Of a stretch of 64,000 bases of DNA, positions 1-7,001 are shown one piece after another. Within the stretch, counting starts at the first letter, position 1. Every line of letters begins with the position of its first letter. The notes beneath the pieces are model-generated. The model ran no database searches. It was not told where the DNA came from and saw nothing but the letters and a program-made list of their open reading frames with translations. The stretch comes from Bacillota bacterium (lineage in GTDB: Bacteria; Bacillota; Clostridia; Lachnospirales; Lachnospiraceae): NCBI GenBank assembly GCA_023421075.1, contig JAEZUM010000025.1, positions 98,269 through 162,268 of the forward strand, given 5' to 3'. Made by a program: the position numbers and the translations under genes.

Positions 1-47
1 ATATACATCAAGATGTTATTGCGCTCATTCAAGAAATGAAGATATAG
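1..47 (+). CDS. 3' end of an upstream gene (partial, unidentified)
   Basis: One frame stays open from the window edge to a TAG at 45-47 and encodes the tail IHQDVIALIQEMKI. It ends just before the lpdA ribosome binding site, so it is probably the preceding gene of the same operon. lpdA genes often follow glycine-cleavage or lipoate-ligase genes, but fourteen residues are too few to identify this one. Confidence 0.5.
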   Translation, partial: IHQDVIALIQEMKI

Positions 48-54
48 GAAGGGT

Positions 55-1506
55 ATGGTTGATATGGAGAATCAATTTGATCTTATTATCATCGGTTCAG
101 GTCCCGGTGGATACGTTGCTGCCATTAAAGCTGCGAAGCTGGGTAAGAAAATCGCCCTGATTGAAGGCAGGGACATCGGAGGAACCTGTCTGAACCGAGG
201 TTGTATACCGACGAAGACATTGATGCACAGCTCTCACCTCTACTATGAGGCACAGCATCTACAGGAGCTGGGAATATCGGTAGAAGGAATCAAGCTGGAT
301 ACGGATAAGCTTCGCGAACGGAAAGAAAGTGTCGTTAGCAGAATGCGACAGGGTATCATAGGATTACTGGAGGCCAATAAGGTTACGATAATCCACGGAC
401 AGGGACAGATTGTCGGTCCGGGTAAGGTAGTGGTAAGAAGCTTATCCAAGGAGGAAGGAGAGCCCTTATCAAAGGAGAATACGATACAGGAGCTTCATGC
501 AGAGAGAATATTGATTGCAACAGGCTCAAAACCAATCATACCAAGGCTTGAAGGAGCCGATCTTCCGGGTGTTATCACCAGTGACGAATTATTGGCTATG
601 GAGAAAACCTATCGGAAGCTTCTCATTATTGGTGGTGGTGTCATCGGTATTGAATTTGCAACCATTTATCAGGAGCTGGGGTATGAGGTAGAAATTATCG
701 AGGCCTTGGATCGAATCTTACCGGGTATGGATAAGGAAGTCTCTCAAAGCATTGCCATGAGTCTGAAGAAGAAAGGTGTTACGATCCATACCAAGGCCAG
801 AGTAACCAGAATATTTCTGAATGAGGAGGGAACACTGGCTTGTGAATATTCGGAAAAGGATACGCAGTGTACCACGAAGGCAGAAGGAATTTTGTTGGCA
901 GTCGGCAGGAGAGCCAATACCGAGGGATTATTCACCGAGGGACTCAGTATCATGATGGAAGGAGCGGGTATTCAGGTGAATGAGGACTTTGAGACCAGCA
1001 TACCGGGGATTTATGCTATCGGTGATGTGGTAAACCGTGCCGGGCAGCTGGCTCATGCTGCTTCAGCGCAGGGGATCTTCGCAGTTGAGAAAATGTTCGA
1101 TCATATCCCTAGTATCAATCTCTCCGTAATTCCTTCCTGTATCTATACGACACCGGAAGCAGCCAGTGTCGGTATGACGGAAGAAGAAGCGTTGCAAGCC
1201 GGGTATTGTATTAAGGTAGGGAAGTATCCGATGCTAGGTAACGGCAAGACTCTATTATCCGCCGGTGAGAGAGGCTTTATCAAGGTGATCGCAGAGGAAG
1301 ATTCTTTGCGTATCCTAGGAGCAGTTCTACTGTGTGACCGGGCCACGGATATGGTAGGAGAGTTCGCTTCTGCAATAGTAAATGAGCTTACGGTAACGAA
1401 TATGGCAGCAGTCATCCGCCCGCATCCGACCTACTGTGAGGCAATCACAGAAGCCTTGGAGGATGTGGAGGGAATGGCAATCCATCTGATGCCGAAGAGG
1501 GTTTGA
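55..1506 (+). CDS. lpdA: Dihydrolipoyl dehydrogenase (E3)
   Basis: FAD-dependent class I disulfide oxidoreductase that reoxidises the dihydrolipoyl group of 2-oxoacid dehydrogenase or glycine cleavage complexes using NAD+. The 483-residue chain has the N-terminal FAD-binding motif GSGPGGYVAA (14-23), the redox-active disulfide GGTCLNRGC (C45 and C50), a central NAD-binding GGGVIGIE motif, the second FAD motif IYAIGDV, and the C-terminal active-site motif HPTYCEAITEALE with the expected His and Glu. Length is normal for E3. AGGAAGGG ends a few bases before ATG 55; ATG 64 is a possible alternative. Only nine bases separate it from the previous stop, so it is probably in an operon. No E1 or E2 gene lies in the window, so its partner complex cannot be named. 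A MarR gene follows immediately. Confidence 0.93.
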   Translation: MVDMENQFDLIIIGSGPGGYVAAIKAAKLGKKIALIEGRDIGGTCLNRGCIPTKTLMHSSHLYYEAQHLQELGISVEGIKLDTDKLRERKESVVSRMRQGIIGLLEANKVTIIHGQGQIVGPGKVVVRSLSKEEGEPLSKENTIQELHAERILIATGSKPIIPRLEGADLPGVITSDELLAMEKTYRKLLIIGGGVIGIEFATIYQELGYEVEIIEALDRILPGMDKEVSQSIAMSLKKKGVTIHTKARVTRIFLNEEGTLACEYSEKDTQCTTKAEGILLAVGRRANTEGLFTEGLSIMMEGAGIQVNEDFETSIPGIYAIGDVVNRAGQLAHAASAQGIFAVEKMFDHIPSINLSVIPSCIYTTPEAASVGMTEEEALQAGYCIKVGKYPMLGNGKTLLSAGERGFIKVIAEEDSLRILGAVLLCDRATDMVGEFASAIVNELTVTNMAAVIRPHPTYCEAITEALEDVEGMAIHLMPKRV

Positions 1507-1526
1507 TGTGCAGGGAAAATATGTTA

Positions 1527-1555
1527 TTGACAATTGTTTGATGTCAAACTATAAT
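1527..1555 (+). promoter_or_regulatory. Consensus sigma-A promoter with palindromic operator in its spacer
   Basis: TTGACA at 1527-1532 and TATAAT at 1550-1555 are separated by exactly 17 bp, a perfect consensus promoter. The palindrome GTTTGATGTCAAAC (1536-1549) fills the spacer. The same palindrome recurs at 2089-2102 upstream of the hydrolase gene, so it is very probably the operator of the MarR protein encoded here. A start point about seven bases past the -10 box falls on or next to the ATG at 1562, implying a leaderless or nearly leaderless mRNA. Confidence 0.8.
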
Positions 1556-1561
1556 AAAGGT

Positions 1562-1996
1562 ATGAAGACAAGAGACGCGATATCCTATATATCAAAAATA
1601 AGAGAAAAGGTAAATCGACTGATTGAAGCAGAGATGTCCCGCAATGGATTGGAGGGGATTGTGACCTCTCATGGGGATATCATCTATGCTTTATTTTATC
1701 AGCAGAGAATGACCATGGCAGAGATTGCTGATAAAATCGGCAGAGATAAATCTACGGTGACAGCACTGGTGGATAAGCTGGTGAAGCTGGGATATGTGGT
1801 CAAGGAGAGAGACACGGAGGATACCAGGGTGATCTATGTGGCTTTAACGGATAAGGGACAGGAACTGAAGCCTACCTTTGAAGCGATATCGGATAAGGTA
1901 CTTAATACCTTTTATGCCGGGGTGTCGGAGGAGGAGAAGACGGAGCTTGCCAATACTCTGGATAAGATATTTCATAACTTTGATTCGTTGCAATAG
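1562..1996 (+). CDS. MarR-family transcriptional regulator
   Basis: Winged-helix repressor of 144 residues when started at ATG 1562. It has the MarR fold: an N-terminal dimer helix, a helix-turn-helix (MTMAEIADKIGRDKSTVTAL), and a wing with the typical ERDTEDTRVIYVALTDKG segment. The frame is open from a GTG at 1508, which has a fair Shine-Dalgarno (gaagaggg) and would give 162 residues when read through from lpdA. The consensus promoter at 1527-1555 lies inside that extension, and 144 residues is the usual MarR size, so 1562 is preferred. Shared palindromes at its own promoter and before the next gene suggest autoregulation and control of the hydrolase. The ligand is unknown. Confidence 0.87.
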   Translation: MKTRDAISYISKIREKVNRLIEAEMSRNGLEGIVTSHGDIIYALFYQQRMTMAEIADKIGRDKSTVTALVDKLVKLGYVVKERDTEDTRVIYVALTDKGQELKPTFEAISDKVLNTFYAGVSEEEKTELANTLDKIFHNFDSLQ

Positions 1997-2045
1997 AATT
2001 TTGTTAAGCTTGCATTCTGACATTGATTGAATGCTTTATGATAAC

Positions 2046-2070
2046 GGAAAGTTCGTGGTATGAGCTTTCC
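2046..2070 (+). terminator. Possible weak terminator after the MarR gene
   Basis: GGAAAG (2046-2051) and CTTTCC (2065-2070) can pair around a 13-base loop, followed by a T-rich stretch (tttatcttt). The stem is only six pairs, so this is a weak candidate. Confidence 0.3.
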
Positions 2071-2086
2071 TTTATCTTTAGATATA

Positions 2087-2104
2087 TAGTTTGACATCAA
2101 ACTA
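2087..2104 (+). promoter_or_regulatory. Second copy of the MarR-type operator
   Basis: TAGTTTGACATCAAACTA is a palindrome with 8-bp arms and a 2-bp centre. Its core GTTTGA-N2-TCAAAC matches the palindrome in the MarR gene promoter at 1536-1549. It lies just upstream of the AAAGGAGG ribosome binding site of the alpha/beta hydrolase gene, the position expected for repression. I could not place a convincing -35/-10 pair around it. Confidence 0.72.
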
Positions 2105-2126
2105 AAATATAAAGGAGGAAATAACT

Positions 2127-2951
2127 ATGATGGATTATACGAAGCTACTACCGGAACATGTTGAGAAATACTTAGGGGAAAAGGATTTATTTCTAGAGAT
2201 CTTCGAAGGAAACAGAGTTGGAGTAAAAGGGAATAGGAAGCCACCCCTCCTCTTTGTTCATGGAGCATTTACGGGGAGTTGGATGTGGAGCAAGTTTGTG
2301 CCTCATTTTGTAGAGGCAGGGTATCGTTGCTACGTCATGAACCTGAGAAGCCACTACAAAAGCAGGTCTATGGATATGACGCAGATCAGCATCGAGGATT
2401 ATCTTGAGGATATCCGAGAAAATATTGTGGAATGCGGTGAGCCACCGATACTGATTGGCTTTAGTATGGGAGGTATGCTGTGCCAGAAGATTGCAGAGGA
2501 AGGAACGATTGCCGGACTTGTAGTGGTTGATTCCTCAATCAGTAGGGAGGTGAACATCGTTGCTCCATACGAGAATCCGGTGGAGGATACCTTAGGAATC
2601 ATTATGCCTGCACCGATTCGGGACGAAGAAAGCATCGACGAAGCACAGAACGATATCGACTTTCAGAGGAAGTATCTTGCGATGGAATCTTCGAAGGCAA
2701 TCGGTGCAATGGCTTGTTGGATCCGGGGAAGGGAAGGAATCTCCATTGACAGCGGTAAGATAAGCTGCCGCTGTCTGGTAATAAAGGCAGTGAACTGTGA
2801 GCGTGATAACCTACAAGGCAGAGCAACCGCTGAGCAGCTGAAGGGAGAATATCTTGCTCTGTGGAATATGAGTCATACCGGGCTTCTCGTAGGACAGCGA
2901 TATCAGGAGGCAGTGGATCGTATTCTGGTTTGGCTAAGACCTTATAGCTAA
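2127..2951 (+). CDS. Alpha/beta hydrolase
   Basis: Cytoplasmic serine hydrolase of the alpha/beta fold, 274 residues, without a signal peptide. Seen are the oxyanion-loop motif FVHGAFTGSW (43-52), the nucleophile elbow GFSMGG with Ser113, and a C-terminal NMSHTGLL segment that probably carries the catalytic His. The substrate cannot be deduced; esterase, lipase or thioesterase activity are all possible. AAAGGAGG precedes the start by about eight bases. A palindrome shared with the MarR promoter precedes it, so it is likely the target of that repressor. Such MarR/hydrolase pairs often respond to phenolic or lipophilic compounds, but that is inference. Its 3' end overlaps the convergent BtrH-like gene by 18 bp. 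Confidence 0.85.
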   Translation: MMDYTKLLPEHVEKYLGEKDLFLEIFEGNRVGVKGNRKPPLLFVHGAFTGSWMWSKFVPHFVEAGYRCYVMNLRSHYKSRSMDMTQISIEDYLEDIRENIVECGEPPILIGFSMGGMLCQKIAEEGTIAGLVVVDSSISREVNIVAPYENPVEDTLGIIMPAPIRDEESIDEAQNDIDFQRKYLAMESSKAIGAMACWIRGREGISIDSGKISCRCLVIKAVNCERDNLQGRATAEQLKGEYLALWNMSHTGLLVGQRYQEAVDRILVWLRPYS

Positions 2952-3920
2952 TAGTAATTCCATTGCGCTTTTCTCTTGGTGTGAAAGGTCTACGAATAGT
3001 TCAGAGGCTTGATTGATATATTCAAATTGCTGGGTGACGGCAGCCTTGTGAAGTAATTCGGATACCTTCGTCCATAACAATGCGATTCCTGCAAATCTCT
3101 CCTGTGCTTTGTATAGGTTCTCATGTCCGATCAGAGCATAGCTTTCCTTTAGGAAATCACGGTAGAAATTACGAAAGAGAGCACCGCCGGTTCCTCCATC
3201 TTCCATTATCATTGCAGTTGTCGTAAAATCCTTTTCGATGTCCTTACTGTTTCGAAAGCATTTTTTGATTTCTTCACTTGCTTTGAGAATCCCCTGATAA
3301 CCGATGTTTTTAATCGGGGGATTAAGATAGCTAACTGCATTGTTTAAAATCGCAATCCGAACTACTTCCTTTAGGTCATAGCTTTGGTCTGTTTTTTGCA
3401 GGGTATAACTTAGATTTTTGGAGGACATGGGACCCTTCTCATTCCTGGCAAGGGCAAGGCTGGACAGAGAGGTCTTCACCTGCTGCATGCTGGAATCTAC
3501 CAGGTATGCGTATTCATCGTCATATCCATACAGTGCAGCATAATGACCGGCAAAATGGATCTTCTCCGTAAAATAATCAAGGTGATAAAAATCAAGCTTC
3601 AATCCGACCGGGATATCCCGGTCTATAAAATGAACTACATTATCCCATGCTTTTTTAATCGAAGCCGTTTCTTTGACCTTTAAGTTAAGCTTCAGACTAT
3701 TGGCTATATTTTGAGTTAAACCATCCTGCTTAATTCGTCCACCGATGAAGGGATAATCCATATCCTTGCTGTTCCAGAAAATAAAACTAAGTCCTTCCCC
3801 GATACCGAATAACATCGGTTCCGATAATTCAATTCCAATATAATTTAGTAGGGTTCCGGTGGCAGTTGATTCACAATGCTGACCGATGAACGGTTTCATG
3901 TTATTGATGATATGAGACAT
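2934..3920 (-). CDS. BtrH-like protein (BtrH N-terminal plus DUF4872-like domain)
   Basis: 328-residue cytoplasmic protein resembling the butirosin biosynthesis protein H family. The N-terminus has the characteristic GQHCESTATGTLLNYIG segment with the His15-Cys16 pair expected at the catalytic site, followed by a papain-like acyltransferase/peptidase-type domain (GHYAALYGYDDEYAYLVDS) and a helical C-terminal half resembling DUF4872. BtrH transfers an acyl group from a carrier protein during butirosin synthesis. No carrier protein or aminoglycoside genes lie nearby, so the substrate is unknown. The gene stands alone on the minus strand, ending inside the convergent hydrolase gene. Its start is preceded on its own strand by an AGGAGG-like sequence. 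Confidence 0.7.
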   Translation of the reverse strand: MSHIINNMKPFIGQHCESTATGTLLNYIGIELSEPMLFGIGEGLSFIFWNSKDMDYPFIGGRIKQDGLTQNIANSLKLNLKVKETASIKKAWDNVVHFIDRDIPVGLKLDFYHLDYFTEKIHFAGHYAALYGYDDEYAYLVDSSMQQVKTSLSSLALARNEKGPMSSKNLSYTLQKTDQSYDLKEVVRIAILNNAVSYLNPPIKNIGYQGILKASEEIKKCFRNSKDIEKDFTTTAMIMEDGGTGGALFRNFYRDFLKESYALIGHENLYKAQERFAGIALLWTKVSELLHKAAVTQQFEYINQASELFVDLSHQEKSAMELLLAIRS

Positions 3921-4089
3921 TTTGCATCCTCCTTCTTTTACTTCATCTTATCAGATATAATGTGACAGCAGCATGTCATATTTATTTATGATAAAACAAA
4001 TAGGCACATTCAAACATCATGCCGGATCAGGTTGTGAGAATGTAAAACGATTACAATCTTGTGACCGGATGAGCGGGTCATGTAATGTA

Positions 4090-4716
4090 CTATCTCAAAT
4101 TCTTATAGTAGAAGATAGCAATCTGGGTACGATCCCTCAGATCCAGCTTCTCTAAGATCGAGCTGATGTTATTGCGTACCGTGCCCTCGCTTAAGTACAG
4201 GAGCTCTGCAATTTCCTTATTGGACATGCCGTCAGCAATCTTTGTGATGATCTCCAGCTCCTTGTCGGTAATACCAAATTCACTCAGATTCTTCTGCTCT
4301 GTAGCCTTTGTGATAAGGTGGGGGAGCTTGGTGATAATCTCATTACCATAGACGTTCTGTCCGGCGTAGACAGCCTTCAGAGCAGGCAGTATGCTCTCAT
4401 AGTCCTGCTTCAGCATATAGCCCTTCGCTCCGATGCGTAACGCCTTGATGATATAATCGTCATCCAGGAACGTGGTAAGATAGAGTATTCTAGCTTGTGG
4501 ATGGAGGGATAATATCTGTTCTCCGGCCTCAAGCCCGCTCATAATCTCCATGCGGATATCCATGAGTAACACATCCGGTCTTAATCGGTTATAAAGCTCC
4601 ACACCTTCTTTTCCGTTATTGCCGGTGCCGACGACCGTAATCTCCGGGTCGGCCGATAGAATAATCTTAAGTGACGAACAGACCAGCCTGTCGTCATCAA
4701 TCAGTAAAACCTTCAT
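4090..4716 (-). CDS. NarL/LuxR-family response regulator
   Basis: 208-residue two-component response regulator. The receiver domain has the acidic pocket DDD (7-9), the phosphoacceptor Asp53 in LLMDIRM, the switch Thr in YLTTF and the conserved Lys in GYMLKQ. The C-terminal LuxR-type helix-turn-helix reads ITDKELEIITKIADG then NKEIAELLYLSEGTVRNN. It acts as a cytoplasmic DNA-binding regulator, with the sensor kinase encoded upstream on the same strand (5129-6226) as its obvious partner. A 412-bp palindrome-rich gap separates them. GGGGGG precedes the ATG at a suitable distance. Target genes are not evident. Confidence 0.9.
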   Translation of the reverse strand: MKVLLIDDDRLVCSSLKIILSADPEITVVGTGNNGKEGVELYNRLRPDVLLMDIRMEIMSGLEAGEQILSLHPQARILYLTTFLDDDYIIKALRIGAKGYMLKQDYESILPALKAVYAGQNVYGNEIITKLPHLITKATEQKNLSEFGITDKELEIITKIADGMSNKEIAELLYLSEGTVRNNISSILEKLDLRDRTQIAIFYYKNLR

Positions 4717-5128
4717 AAAATCCCCCCATATTCTCTATCAAATTAATTGCTTCTTATATTCGTAAATAAACGCTTTTTTATTGTATTCGGTAATACAAGC
4801 TTTTTAAACGATCTCGCTTTTACGAAAGAATAAATATGAAATGTAACTAGAGTATCAAAAGCCTCCATCTACGATATATCACTAATTTTAAGAGTTAATT
4901 TGCACACGCTGAATCGATTAAAGTGCTACCTAACATAGTTTGATGAGCAACTGTATGAGGCCGTCGGTACTTGGAACACGTACTTTGTGTTCCTATGTAC
5001 CGCTACGTGGCTCATCCAAGCGAAAGCGTGTTGCGAATAAATTATGTTAGGTAGCACTTTAATCGCAACAAAAACAAATTAACATTTCATATAAACATTA
5101 CAAGGGTTTTGATACTCTATTCATAATT
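4717..5128. repeat. Nested palindromic intergenic element between kinase and regulator genes
   Basis: This gap holds no gene but a strong nested inverted structure. A perfect 23-bp inverted repeat (4915-4937 and 5043-5065) encloses smaller arms: GATGAGC/GCTCATC (4942-4948, 5010-5016) and a central hairpin GGAACAC/GTGTTCC (4973-4979, 4987-4993). Outside it are GTTAATTTG/CAAATTAAC (4894-4902, 5075-5083) and a perfect 13-bp pair TAGAGTATCAAAA (4848-4860) with its complement (5107-5119). The outer arms could be the termini of a small non-autonomous mobile element, or the whole may be a folded RNA within the kinase-regulator transcript. Confidence 0.65.
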
Positions 5129-6226
5129 TCACTTCTTCGGAAACGTAATAAATAGCTTAAATCCATTAGACACCGAAATATTGATGTTTCCTCCGAAGCT
5201 TTTCACACGGTCATAGATATTATGAAGCCCCATTCCATCACCGAATTCCTGCTTCTCGAAGGCCTTTACCAGAAATCGTGCCTGTTCTTCCCCAAGTATC
5301 TGATTATCCTGGATTACCAGCTGATACATGGCAGGATGCTCTCTGAGAATTAAAGTAACCTTAGTTGCCTGGGAATGCCTTATGATATTGGACAGCATTT
5401 CCTTGATAATGGCGATGATCGCATGCTTTAACGGAGTCTTAGGCGGAGTATTCACATCATATTCATAGACGATTGGGCAAAAGGTGAAGTTCTTCACCAA
5501 CTGTTCCACCTGTGCATAGAGATCAATGGATTCATCGTACATATTATGGATACTGCTTCGAATCTGGTCCATTCCGCCGGAAAGTGATGTCTTCAGGTCG
5601 GTAAGACCCTCCCGGATTGGCTCCTCCTTCGATATCGTAAGCATGGCTCCTACCTGTAGTAAGGCTCTGGATAAGAGGTGGCCGATATTATCATGAATTT
5701 CCTTGGAGATACGGTTACGCTCGTTGAGGGTAGCCAGATTAATCTCATAATCCTGGTTCTTAAGAAGGCTCTGGTTCTTCTCCTCCAGTAACAGTGACAT
5801 AGCAGTAGAATTATCACGAAGCTCATTATATTCACTTTTTAGGGTTCCTAACTTATCGGTTTTGAACTTCAACAGGTATGCTATAATCAGTATCAATGTC
5901 GTGAAGGCCAAAGTCATCGTAGAATATCCCTGTAAATGATAGAGAAACAGGCTGGGCACGAGTAAGATCCCATATTGATATTTTGTATGTAAAATATCAT
6001 AAAGTACCAAGGGCAGAAAGACAATATACCAATGGAACAGGAGGCATAGCAGTGCATAAAAGATACATCCAGCGAAGCGAACTCTGCCATCCTCGTGATT
6101 GACAAACAAGCTGCTAAGTACAACGGCTATGATGACCGGCACAATAAAGAAGCTGCCGGTGTCCTCAAACAGATATAAGGTTAAGCAACAAAGGAATAAT
6201 AAGATTTTATCAAATATTTCGTACAT
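5129..6226 (-). CDS. Sensor histidine kinase (HisKA_3 type)
   Basis: 365-residue membrane kinase, the partner of the NarL-type regulator downstream. The first ~120 residues form about five hydrophobic segments with no sizeable extracellular domain. A coiled coil (125-165) leads to the dimerisation/phosphoacceptor helix ERNRISKEIHDNIGHLL with His178. The HATPase domain follows, with the N box MLSNIIRHSQATKV and the G box GDGMGLHNIYDRVKSFGG. Such intramembrane-sensing kinases resemble the LiaS/DesK/YhcY class and often sense membrane or envelope state. AAGGAG precedes the ATG. A consensus-like promoter lies upstream at 6274-6302. Confidence 0.88.
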   Translation of the reverse strand: MYEIFDKILLFLCCLTLYLFEDTGSFFIVPVIIAVVLSSLFVNHEDGRVRFAGCIFYALLCLLFHWYIVFLPLVLYDILHTKYQYGILLVPSLFLYHLQGYSTMTLAFTTLILIIAYLLKFKTDKLGTLKSEYNELRDNSTAMSLLLEEKNQSLLKNQDYEINLATLNERNRISKEIHDNIGHLLSRALLQVGAMLTISKEEPIREGLTDLKTSLSGGMDQIRSSIHNMYDESIDLYAQVEQLVKNFTFCPIVYEYDVNTPPKTPLKHAIIAIIKEMLSNIIRHSQATKVTLILREHPAMYQLVIQDNQILGEEQARFLVKAFEKQEFGDGMGLHNIYDRVKSFGGNINISVSNGFKLFITFPKK

Positions 6227-6273
6227 AAGGGCTCCTTACACGAAGAATTGGAAAGATCTTCAATCTACTTTTC

Positions 6274-6302
6274 AGTATTGCATGCCGGAATTGTTATGTC
6301 AA
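6274..6302 (-). promoter_or_regulatory. Promoter of the histidine kinase-regulator operon
   Basis: On the minus strand TTGACA (plus-strand 6297-6302) is followed after 17 bp by AATACT (plus-strand 6274-6279), four of six matches to the -10 consensus. It is divergent from the promoter at 6332-6360. Confidence 0.55.
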
Positions 6303-6331
6303 GATGTTACGATAAGGAACAATTGTTATGG

Positions 6332-6360
6332 TTGAAAGGAGCAAATGGGGATGATATAAT
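6332..6360 (+). promoter_or_regulatory. Promoter of the isochorismatase-GH20 operon
   Basis: TTGAAA (6332-6337), a 17-bp spacer and a perfect TATAAT (6355-6360). The predicted leader before the ATG at 6434 is about 67 nt. Confidence 0.75.
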
Positions 6361-6433
6361 CAGAATATCGATCCAGGACGGATCACCAATGGAAAGAATT
6401 TGTTCTATTTGAAATAGAAGAAGGAGAGGCAAG

Positions 6434-6979
6434 ATGAGAATAACAGCAGAAGATACGATGGCATTAATCGTTGATTTTCAAGAGAGACTGCTTCCGGTCA
6501 TTGACCGAAATGAGGAGCTTATCCATAATACAGAGATACTGATCAAGGGACTTCAGACATTGCAGATACCAATGATTATAACCCAACAATACACCAAAGG
6601 AATCGGGATGACGGTACCCGCACTTGCCGAGCTTTTCGGAGACAGCTTTCAATATCAGGACAAGGTAGCCTTTAGTTGTGCTGAGGATGAAGTAACACTG
6701 ACAAAGATTAAGGCAACTGGGAAGAAGAACATCATCGTATGCGGTATTGAGGCTCATATCTGTGTATTACAGACAGTCATAGACCTGATCGCTATGGGTT
6801 ATCATGTTCTGTTGGTTGAGGATTGCATCGGATCCAGAACAGAAAGTAACCGCCAGATTGGAATTCGACGTGCACTACAGGAAGGGGCTATTCCTACCTC
6901 CTATGAGTCGATCCTGTTCGAGTTGACCAGAGTAGCGAAGACAGATACCTTCAAGGAAATCTCAAAGCTGATAAAATAG
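6434..6979 (+). CDS. Isochorismatase-family cysteine hydrolase
   Basis: 181-residue cytoplasmic hydrolase of the isochorismatase/nicotinamidase fold. The probable catalytic triad is visible: Asp14 in ALIVDFQERLLP, Lys77 in DKVAFS, and nucleophile Cys110 in VCGIEAHICVLQTV with the usual preceding cis-peptide region. Family members hydrolyse amides, carbamates or vinyl ethers; the short single-domain form resembles the YcaC/hydrolase group, and the substrate is not predictable. AGAAGGAGAGG precedes the start. It is 22 bp upstream of, and presumably co-transcribed with, the GH20 gene. Confidence 0.87.
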   Translation: MRITAEDTMALIVDFQERLLPVIDRNEELIHNTEILIKGLQTLQIPMIITQQYTKGIGMTVPALAELFGDSFQYQDKVAFSCAEDEVTLTKIKATGKKNIIVCGIEAHICVLQTVIDLIAMGYHVLLVEDCIGSRTESNRQIGIRRALQEGAIPTSYESILFELTRVAKTDTFKEISKLIK

Positions 6980-7001
6980 ACGATGAAAGAGAGGCGATTC
7001 T

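Noticed and set aside
1508..1561. N-terminal extension of the MarR gene from GTG 1508
   Set aside because: The consensus promoter lies inside it and the protein from 1562 has normal MarR length; kept only as a possible read-through isoform.
2091..2119. TTGACA in the second operator as a -35 box
   Set aside because: The position 17 bp downstream is the AAAGGAGG ribosome binding site, not a -10 sequence.
3973..4155. 60-codon frame downstream of the BtrH-like gene
   Set aside because: No ribosome binding site, no recognisable features, and it overlaps the response-regulator gene.
4938..5042. Invertible promoter as the main reading of the 4.9 kb repeat
   Set aside because: The enclosed segment is itself largely palindromic and holds no clear promoter; no recombinase gene is nearby. 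Retained only as a hypothesis to check in reads.
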